Assembly: GCA_903905335.1 (NCBI GenBank)
Contig: CAIVGC010000043.1
Span: 1 to 42,286 of the forward strand
From: an uncultured Methylococcaceae bacterium
Lineage (GTDB): Bacteria > Pseudomonadota > Gammaproteobacteria > Methylococcales > Methylomonadaceae
DNA: 42,286 nucleotides
Reading direction: 5' to 3'
In this document: positions 1-6,801 of the stretch, one piece after another
Layout: every line of letters begins with the position of its first letter
Numbering within the stretch: position 1 is the stretch's first letter
Translations under genes and position numbers: made by a program
The notes under the pieces: generated by a model
The model's database searches: none
What the model was told of the DNA's origin: nothing
Seen by the model: the letters and a program-made list of their open reading frames with translations, nothing else

Positions 1-95
1 GAGATTAAATCAGAAAAAAGGCATAAGCCAATAAAGCTAAGTGTTAATAAAAAAACGCGTCTAAACCGACGATCTATTAATTCTTGGATACGCAT
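1..95 (-). CDS. Start of a possible membrane protein, cut by the window edge
   Basis: A reading frame on the minus strand is open from the left window edge. From the ATG at 95 it encodes about 31 residues: a basic amphipathic start (MRIQELIDRRFRR) followed by a hydrophobic stretch (VFLLTLSFIGLCLF). This looks like a signal anchor or first transmembrane helix. An AAGG motif lies 8 bases upstream of this ATG, so I prefer it to the ATG at 119 in the same frame. The frame stays open further upstream to a stop near 190, so a longer product is not excluded. No family can be named from so little sequence. Confidence 0.35.
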   Translation of the reverse strand, partial: MRIQELIDRRFRRVFLLTLSFIGLCLFSDLI

Positions 96-664
96 AACTT
101 TAACCTTACTCAATAACATATCTACAATAGTAACCGACAGAATATTTTTACAAGCTTCTGTTAGACCAGTTTCAGCAACCTTGCCGGTGGACTATTATTT
201 TAAAGTGACATTAAAATAATTACGTCTAGTTCCTGAGGGTCTTGAGCTTTGTATTTAGAAATGCTTAGCAAACCCTTTTTTAGCATTAAAGATAACGTTA
301 CTTTAATAATTTGCAAATAAAAATTAACATAAAATGGAATTAAATTAACTTGCAAGATATGAAACCCCAATTTTTTTAGGCATTCCAACTGATAACTTAT
401 CTAACCTGTAATCGTGGGTGTTGCTCATGAATTCTATAAAATATCTACATGAAACAACTTATTAAGGCGCTGGGCTGATCCTCCATATCTCGAAAGTCTT
501 TTACCCTAAATTGAGAGAGATAACAGGTTACCTCTCCCTTATCATACTAATGAATTCGACGAACTGTATATTGCCCTGTCATCCTTGGCCTCATATTAAT
601 AGCAGTTTCAATAGATGTTTTAACATGTCAGGTCATTTATTTTCAGCAAATTCCAGCAAAGGCA
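96..664. other. AT-rich stretch with no convincing gene
   Basis: About 570 bases lie between the edge gene and the free STAS gene. Small open frames exist (for example 200-388 minus and 511-699 plus), but they are low-complexity, Leu/Ile-rich or scrambled and resemble no family. I see no clear hairpin terminator for the STAS gene that ends at 665. Confidence 0.5.
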
Positions 665-1000
665 TTATTCAGTTAATAGCGCTTCTTGAACAGTCGTAGT
701 AATTACGAAGAGCTTACTGAAACCGCTAATATCAAAAACATCACGCAATGTCGTACTTAATCCACACAATCTAACCGATCCTTTAACAGCACTTATTCGC
801 TTGGCTGCCAATAAAAACACCCGTAAAGCAGCACTACTGACATAATTTACGGCAGTTAAATCAAAAATCATTTGCGTTTCACCGTTACTGATCATTTCGA
901 GGCATTGCTGCTCTAGGTCTTTCGAGTTTGAAGCGTCAACACGTCCAACTAGAGCAATCACTATAAAGTTTCCTTGTCGTGTTGATGAGATCGTTAACAT
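665..1000 (-). CDS. STAS-domain anti-sigma factor antagonist
   Basis: This 111-residue protein is a single STAS domain, the usual length for SpoIIAA/RsbV-type antagonists. Such proteins bind a partner-switching kinase and are controlled by its phosphorylation of one serine. The conserved centre reads FDLTAVNYVSSAALRVF. By alignment to SpoIIAA/RsbV the likely phosphorylated residue is Ser56. The aspartate and glycine usually around it (DS[ST]G) are replaced here by Ser and Ala. An AAAGGGA ribosome-binding site precedes the ATG at 1000. It lies 26 bases downstream of the NCS2 permease gene on the same strand, so the two are probably co-transcribed. Likely partners are the RsbW-like kinase at 10710-11171 or the kinase-like tail of the permease. 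Family assignment is firm; the partner is inference. Confidence 0.85.
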   Translation of the reverse strand: MLTISSTRQGNFIVIALVGRVDASNSKDLEQQCLEMISNGETQMIFDLTAVNYVSSAALRVFLLAAKRISAVKGSVRLCGLSTTLRDVFDISGFSKLFVITTTVQEALLTE

Positions 1001-1026
1001 ATATATTTTCCCTTTTTTTGGATTGA

Positions 1027-2748
1027 TTAATCATTAAATATTAAGCGTAATTCACAACGCTCGCCATTATGACGAGTTATTACCTTATCAGCCAATCGAT
1101 AAAGTAAATAACCTGCCATCTGTATTACCGCATCTTTATCATTAAGCATCTCTTCGTGACTTGGACGATGAGTCATTATATTTAATAGACTGCCTTTGTA
1201 GCTTAGAATTACTGTAAAACTATACTCATTAAATAATGTTTGAAGTTGAATGGTGTCGCTATCTTCATTATATGTATTAATCAAACCATGATCCGTAAGA
1301 ATTTCGAATGCCTGCCAAGTTGCATACTCTGCACGTAGAACCACTTCGGGACGCGCGCCCCAACTCTTACCTTGTTGCTCGAGAAATAAGATTACATCAT
1401 CTAGTGAGCTATGCAGAGCATCGAAATTACGTTGTTCGCAGGTGTGATTTTTAATTTGAAATACCATCGATAGTAGGACAGCACTAACAATACCCAAACT
1501 GACGCCTGACGAAAAAAATGCTTTTAAAATATCAAGTGAATTATCTCTAAATAACAACGTCATCGGCTCATAACTGATACCCAAAATAAGTCCGATACCT
1601 AAAGCCAAGGTTTTTCTATTATCCAAAAGGCGAGAACTCATGACTTGAAGACCAGAAAGTGCTGTGAAAGAGGCTAAAAAAATGAGTGCTGCCCCCATCA
1701 CTGACAAAGGCAAAAGTTGCCAAAGTACGATAGCCTTAGGCATAAACGCAATTATGCCCATTAATCCAGCAAGCCAATATGCCAAATAACGACTGGTGCA
1801 TCCAGTAGATGCCGCTAAACTAACTGCCCCACCACTTGAAGTAAGAGGAAGGCCATTCATAAAAGAATTGATTATATTCGTAATACCCTCGGCCAGAATA
1901 CCTTGCTTAATTAACTGTAAATCGGGACGCTTCCAGTCTGTGTCATTGAAACGCTGTGCTGCAGCTAAGGCACCGAAACCATGCAGCGCAAGAAATAAGC
2001 CTGTAAAAATGGCCGGCAAAATTGAATATCTATCTAAAGACCAACCGATATTCATTAGCCTAGGCACATAAAATAAGGGAGCCTTATGAAATACAGCCCA
2101 ATCATTTCCTGAAATAATATCCAAAAATGTACTGGCAATGAAACCAGTCAATAACCCTAAAAACGCAGAGAACAAACGTAGATGTCCAGATGACCAAACA
2201 TTAAAACCAATCATAGTACCTAAGGTAAGGACACATAAAAGACCCTGTTGGCGCAAGGATATCCCCACCTCGACTTCTAAAACCAGCTTAATGCCGTAAT
2301 AGCCTAAGCCCAAGCCAATTAACAAAACAGCTAAACCTGCTATCTGAACTGTAAACACGCTCCTTAATCGCTGGAATAGAAGTGCAAAAACCATCTGTGC
2401 CAAGCCCATTACAGCAACCATACCAAAAACAGCACCTAAACCACTGTTAGTTTTAACCAATAATAAGCCTGAAAAAGTTGATGATGTTGCTTGTACAGGA
2501 CAAAAATACCCCGATCCGATACCAAAAATTCTGGCGGCCTGTAGTACCACGCCTAAACCTGAAGCCAATAACGTTGCGGAAATTAATTGTAAGGATTGCT
2601 CTTGATCCAGTCCTAGATTACGAGAAAAAAGGGGTGATATCACCAAATAAACACCAAGAAATGACATCTGTTGTAAAGCAAGAATCAGTAGAATTGGTAA
2701 TGGTGGCTTGTCACTTGTGCTATATAGTATGTTTTCGGGTAAGCGCAT
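1027..2748 (-). CDS. NCS2-type (xanthine/uracil family) permease with a kinase-like C-terminal tail
   Basis: The first roughly 435 residues form a polytopic membrane protein of the nucleobase:cation symporter-2 family. The start region LALQQMSFLGVYLVISPLF and the motif YFCPVQATSSTFSG match the early helices of xanthine/uracil permeases. The last roughly 143 residues (1030-1458) are hydrophilic and not part of the transporter fold. By eye they line up with the RsbW-like kinase at 10710-11171 but lack the N-box Asn and the G1 Asp. The ATG at 2748 is chosen; an upstream TTG at 2769 in the same frame would overlap the carbonic anhydrase gene. No ribosome-binding site clearly decides between them. 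Substrate is unknown: nucleobase-like by family, unproven here. It is translated next to carbonic anhydrase upstream and STAS downstream. Confidence 0.85.
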   Translation of the reverse strand: MRLPENILYSTSDKPPLPILLILALQQMSFLGVYLVISPLFSRNLGLDQEQSLQLISATLLASGLGVVLQAARIFGIGSGYFCPVQATSSTFSGLLLVKTNSGLGAVFGMVAVMGLAQMVFALLFQRLRSVFTVQIAGLAVLLIGLGLGYYGIKLVLEVEVGISLRQQGLLCVLTLGTMIGFNVWSSGHLRLFSAFLGLLTGFIASTFLDIISGNDWAVFHKAPLFYVPRLMNIGWSLDRYSILPAIFTGLFLALHGFGALAAAQRFNDTDWKRPDLQLIKQGILAEGITNIINSFMNGLPLTSSGGAVSLAASTGCTSRYLAYWLAGLMGIIAFMPKAIVLWQLLPLSVMGAALIFLASFTALSGLQVMSSRLLDNRKTLALGIGLILGISYEPMTLLFRDNSLDILKAFFSSGVSLGIVSAVLLSMVFQIKNHTCEQRNFDALHSSLDDVILFLEQQGKSWGARPEVVLRAEYATWQAFEILTDHGLINTYNEDSDTIQLQTLFNEYSFTVILSYKGSLLNIMTHRPSHEEMLNDKDAVIQMAGYLLYRLADKVITRHNGERCELRLIFND

Positions 2749-2761
2749 GGTATTGTTGATC

Positions 2762-3463
2762 TTATTCAATCACGGGAAGAAATCCGGTATTATCTGCATC
2801 CGTAGCCCACAAGTCACCACTTTCCAAATCAAACCACCAACCGTGTAAACTAAGAGATCCAGTATCAATACGCTCTTTTATCCATGGATAGGTCAGCAAA
2901 TTATCCAATGACCCTCTGATTGCGGCACGCTCAACCAGGTGTTGATGTTCACACAGGTTTTTCATATCGTCTTCGCTTAAAGGCGAATCCTGACCCTGCT
3001 CTGACTCTGCAAGCTTATCAATAACATATCTAACGCAACCATCCATCGCGATTGACACCCAATCACCTATAAAATCACGTTGAATTTTTTGACCAGAAAT
3101 TGACTTTAATAACGCGTTAATACCACCGCAATGCGCATGACCTAAAATCACTATATGTTCAACCTCAAGATCTCGAACAGCGTATTCAATTGCAGAACGA
3201 GCTCCATCATGTTTTCCCTCCATGGCATAAGTTGGCACCAAATTAGCAACATTTCGAAGCACAAATATCTCTCCTGGCGAAGCATCAGTTAATATGGCTG
3301 GATCAACACGAGAATCGCTACAAGCAATAAGTAAAACTTTAGGGGATTGCCCGTTTGCAACTAGGGCTTTCATATCTCCTAAATCCAGTTTATAAGCGCG
3401 TTGCTGGAAACCTTTAATGCCCTCAAATAACTTGTTTAAAGTAGGATGTATAAATGCTTGCAT
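2762..3463 (-). CDS. Beta-class carbonic anhydrase
   Basis: The enzyme interconverts CO2 and bicarbonate. The protein has both beta-class zinc motifs: CSDSRVDP near residue 48 (zinc Cys plus the Asp-Arg pair) and HAHCGG near residue 109 (zinc His and Cys). With the ATG at 3463 it has 233 residues, normal for the family. A GGAA box 5 bases upstream supports this start. The frame extends to 3520, but that would add a 19-residue Tyr/Asn-rich leader unlike the family. No signal peptide is seen, so it should be cytoplasmic. The stop codon falls within or next to the start region of the NCS2 permease, implying translational coupling. A role in supplying bicarbonate or handling CO2 near the transporter is plausible but not shown. 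Confidence 0.93.
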   Translation of the reverse strand: MQAFIHPTLNKLFEGIKGFQQRAYKLDLGDMKALVANGQSPKVLLIACSDSRVDPAILTDASPGEIFVLRNVANLVPTYAMEGKHDGARSAIEYAVRDLEVEHIVILGHAHCGGINALLKSISGQKIQRDFIGDWVSIAMDGCVRYVIDKLAESEQGQDSPLSEDDMKNLCEHQHLVERAAIRGSLDNLLTYPWIKERIDTGSLSLHGWWFDLESGDLWATDADNTGFLPVIE

Positions 3464-3758
3464 AAAATTCCAATAATCATTATTGCTAAGATAAATAAAG
3501 TAGTTATAGATCCTGAACAATTATAATTCGATCTAAACCCAAAATAAAATAATCAATTGGGTACAATATTCTTAAATAAACTTCACTAATTTATAGTAAA
3601 CACATACCTCTTTCTTATTTTACAGATGTTACTTCGTTGTTCATTCTTTATTTTTAATAATTTTCATCAAACAATTAATTCAGCTTGATCTCTAGCATCT
3701 AACCTTCATAAGCAGTAACTTAGTCAGGATTAAAAATTTAACTTAATTCTAAGAATCC

Positions 3759-4610
3759 TTAAATATATCTTGCTCGTAATAACTCCGCTGCATTTTCATC
3801 TAATAACTCTCTTCTTCGCACATTTTCAAAACGTGAAAGTAAATCATCTACCCGTAATCGTCTTTTTTGAGCAGCATTGTAATCATGTAACACATTTCCT
3901 TTGTGCATCATCACTATACGATCACCAAGATTTATAGCTTGTTGCATAGAATGCGTTACCATTAATGTAGTAAGACGTTCTCGAGCAACAATTTCGTCCG
4001 TTAATGCAATTACTTGATCAGCGCTTTTAGGATCAAGGGCTGCAGTATGCTCATCCAGCAATAACAGCCTGGGCTTAAGCCAGGTAGCCATTAATAAAGT
4101 CAGTGCTTGACGCTGTCCTCCGGAAAGCGAACCAATGGCACAATCCAAACGATCTTCTAGACCCATTTTAAGTTCTCGTATCCTATCTCGTAATTCATCT
4201 TGTAAATGACGCGAATGTGCCCAACTTAAACCACGAAACTTACCTCGCTTGGCTGCTAAAGAAAAATTATCAAGAATTGACATTGTTGGTGCAGTACCAG
4301 AAAACGGATTTTGAAAAACCCTGCCAATTAAACTGGCTCGACGATGCTCAGGCCATTTACTTACATCATGTCCATCAAGCTCAATACGCCCAGAATCGAT
4401 AGGAAAACTTCCAGCCATGGCATTCAATAAAGTTGATTTACCAGATCCATTACCGCCAAGCACAATGACAAACGCCCCCTCCTCAATATCAAGATTAATA
4501 CCTCTCATCGGGCGCACCTCATTTACTGTACCTGAGTGGAACGTTTTATAAATATTATCAAGCTTTACCAACGCTCTATTAACCGATAATTGCGATTTAT
4601 GCTCACTCAT
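3759..4610 (-). CDS. ABC transporter ATP-binding protein of a TrpX-type uptake system
   Basis: This 283-residue cytoplasmic ATPase would power the permease encoded just upstream. Walker A is GGNGSGKST (residues 52-60), the signature is LSGGQ (162-166), Walker B is LLLLDE (182-187) followed by HTAALDP, and the switch His is in MVTHSMQ. The DEHTAALDP form is typical of ATPases that accompany PF04392 substrate-binding proteins (annotated as predicted tryptophan/tyrosine or unknown-substrate transporters). Its start overlaps the permease stop by 4 bases (ATGA), so they are co-translated. It is the last gene of the block; 238 bases separate it from the carbonic anhydrase frame. The family is secure and the substrate is unknown. 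Confidence 0.9.
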   Translation of the reverse strand: MSEHKSQLSVNRALVKLDNIYKTFHSGTVNEVRPMRGINLDIEEGAFVIVLGGNGSGKSTLLNAMAGSFPIDSGRIELDGHDVSKWPEHRRASLIGRVFQNPFSGTAPTMSILDNFSLAAKRGKFRGLSWAHSRHLQDELRDRIRELKMGLEDRLDCAIGSLSGGQRQALTLLMATWLKPRLLLLDEHTAALDPKSADQVIALTDEIVARERLTTLMVTHSMQQAINLGDRIVMMHKGNVLHDYNAAQKRRLRVDDLLSRFENVRRRELLDENAAELLRARYI

Positions 4611-5542
4611 GCGTCCCCCTGGAATTTACGTACAGAAAGCTTACTCATCATATTCGGCAAAATTAGTGCTGCAAAAACAAAAACAGCCGTAATCAACTTA
4701 AGATCGTTAGGATTAAGACCAAATGACAAAGCAATTGCAACCAACTGTCTAAACAAAATAGAACCAATAATAGTCCCAATAATAGCGATGCCCACGCCCG
4801 TTGCACCGGTAAGTGCTTCGCCTATAATAACACTCGCCAACCCCCAAACTACCATACCAATACCCATCTGCACATCTGCAAAATTTTGATACTGAGCCCA
4901 TAATGCACCCGCTAAACCAACCAAGCCATTAGAAACTGCGAGTCCAAAAATACGATAATTTTCTACATTACCACCTAAGGCTTTAACCATTTGCGGATTA
5001 TCACCAGAAGCACGCATTGCTGTACCAATATCAGTGCGTAAAAAAATCCATAATAACAGCGCAATAAAGCTCACCAATGCAAACATGAATAACAACATAG
5101 TTAAATCTGCACTAGATACTGTCCAGCCCCACAAATTAGTTTCTGACCCAGAAAATATATAAGCACCCAGTTGCTCACAATAAGTCGATAAAGTCGCTGC
5201 ACCCAAAAAAGGGATATTACTACGCCCCATAACATGTAAATTGACTGAGTATAGTGCCGTCATAACCAAAATACCTGACAACAACGAATTAATGTGAAAA
5301 CGAGTTTGTAAAATGCCACTAACAGTGCCCGCCAGTGCCCCAGCTAGAAATCCAGCCGTTGTTGCCAAGAGTGGATTGACGCCATGCTTAACAAGTAAAA
5401 CACTCGCCACTGCTGCGCCAAAAGTCAAGGAGCCATCGACCGTAATATCCGGAATATCAAAAATCCGATAAGAAATATAAACACCTAGGGCTAATAACGA
5501 CAAAATTATTCCCAAAGTTAATGCGCCTATCAATAATGTCAT
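4607..5542 (-). CDS. ABC transporter permease of the same uptake system
   Basis: This 311-residue membrane protein has about eight to ten hydrophobic segments and resembles the branched-chain-amino-acid type permeases paired with PF04392 binding proteins. The start IGALTLGIILSLLALGVYIS and the following IPDITVDGSLTFGAA are typical of that group. It overlaps the upstream STAS-fusion gene by 4 bases (5539-5542) and the downstream ATPase by 4 bases (4607-4610), so the three products are made together. It would form the inner-membrane channel with the ATPase at 3759-4610 and receive ligand from the three-domain binding protein at 6802-9768. Substrate unknown. Confidence 0.88.
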   Translation of the reverse strand: MTLLIGALTLGIILSLLALGVYISYRIFDIPDITVDGSLTFGAAVASVLLVKHGVNPLLATTAGFLAGALAGTVSGILQTRFHINSLLSGILVMTALYSVNLHVMGRSNIPFLGAATLSTYCEQLGAYIFSGSETNLWGWTVSSADLTMLLFMFALVSFIALLLWIFLRTDIGTAMRASGDNPQMVKALGGNVENYRIFGLAVSNGLVGLAGALWAQYQNFADVQMGIGMVVWGLASVIIGEALTGATGVGIAIIGTIIGSILFRQLVAIALSFGLNPNDLKLITAVFVFAALILPNMMSKLSVRKFQGDA

Positions 5543-6783
5543 TGCGGTTTTTCCTCTTTGAAGTTAATAGGTGCACACCATAAAGCACCTCTTCGCAAAT
5601 AACTTTCGCCAGCGCCAATACCGTCACGATCATCATTAAGTAAATGTAATACGCCACGAATAGTTTGAGTAAGCATTAATTTTTGCAAACTTTCCGATAA
5701 ATCAATAAGCCCTTTACATACAGGACTAAAGGGAACAACACAACTGTGAACATGTATAAACAAGTCACTATCTTTAGCTATAGGTCTTAATTGCGTTGCA
5801 AGAAGAGGCGGCGGGTCACGCGCAATTATACCAACGATTAAGCAGGTATCATCAGCATAGGCTGGTTCAGCAGTAAACAATAAATGATCACGAATAGCGG
5901 GGAAATCAAAGAAATTATCAGCAGCAGTTTCATGTGAGATTTGAGCAGCACCAATAAGGTGAGCCGTTTCTGCTAAAATAACTAGAGAAACGGTATTACT
6001 AGCACATAGCTCCATCGCTGCTTTTGCTAAATCACTTAAGCGCATTGGTGCGGTTTCCGGCATCTCTCCAAAGCGCATAAGATATCGAAACTTTCCTACT
6101 CCCTTTAGTCCATGCAACAGAGTAACCTCAGGAACCAAGTCTAGCTCTTTTTGCATCCAATCCGGATGAGCAGAATCATCTCCTGGCAAAGTAATTGCCA
6201 AACCTGATACTGCAAGTAATTCACCAAAACTCGACGCAGTAAAATTAGTGGTTCCCAAAACGCCCTGACCAATAACCCAGGTATCATTATGAACAGGTAT
6301 GGCAGTGTCATATTTTAAATCAGTAGCCAACGTTTTATCTGTATTACCCATGACTAAGCCCTGCTGAACTGAGTCGATGCTTAATGTGTATACTTCAAAA
6401 TCATTTTCACCAACTTTTATTGGACGAGATTCATTATTCTTATGTTCTTTAAGAATCGGTCTTTGATTTATTTCAGAAGAATTGAAAGTATCAAGCAACT
6501 GTTGAAACCCAACCAACTTCAAGACGTCACTGACTGTAACGGATGGATTAATAAGTCGAAAAGATCCACCAACTGCTTTCAGGCTTTTAGCCAGTATAAT
6601 CAATACCCGTATTCCAGCAGAACTCAGATAATTAACTTGTGATAAATCCAAGGCTATACGGTGAGACCCTCCATGTACAGCATCCTGTAGCGCCTTATTT
6701 ACTGTATTGCTCCAAGCAGCATCGAGTCTTCCACGCAATTCAATACGCATTTCATCGCCGTCGAGTTCAGTAATAATTTCCAT
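5539..6783 (-). CDS. STAS domain fused to a long unidentified C-terminal region, inside the ABC operon
   Basis: This 414-residue protein starts with a complete STAS domain (residues 1-100). Its centre LDLSQVNYLSSAGIRVL places a candidate phosphorylated serine at residue 55. A polar linker (about 105-130) leads to roughly 280 residues that I cannot assign. That part is globular, has no transmembrane segment and includes LPGDDSAHPDWMQKELD, LVILAETAHLIGAA and CLIVGIIARDPPP. The gene sits between the binding protein (18-base gap) and the permease (4-base overlap), so it is an integral part of the transporter operon. It is probably a cytoplasmic regulator or sensor that links transporter state to the partner-switching kinase. 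The STAS part is confident; the rest is open. Confidence 0.8.
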   Translation of the reverse strand: MEIITELDGDEMRIELRGRLDAAWSNTVNKALQDAVHGGSHRIALDLSQVNYLSSAGIRVLIILAKSLKAVGGSFRLINPSVTVSDVLKLVGFQQLLDTFNSSEINQRPILKEHKNNESRPIKVGENDFEVYTLSIDSVQQGLVMGNTDKTLATDLKYDTAIPVHNDTWVIGQGVLGTTNFTASSFGELLAVSGLAITLPGDDSAHPDWMQKELDLVPEVTLLHGLKGVGKFRYLMRFGEMPETAPMRLSDLAKAAMELCASNTVSLVILAETAHLIGAAQISHETAADNFFDFPAIRDHLLFTAEPAYADDTCLIVGIIARDPPPLLATQLRPIAKDSDLFIHVHSCVVPFSPVCKGLIDLSESLQKLMLTQTIRGVLHLLNDDRDGIGAGESYLRRGALWCAPINFKEEKPQ

Positions 6784-6801
6784 CTACGTCCTCTATTATA
6801 A

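Noticed and set aside
200-388. 62-codon minus-strand frame
   Set aside because: Leu/Ile-rich AT-rich translation with no family-like pattern.
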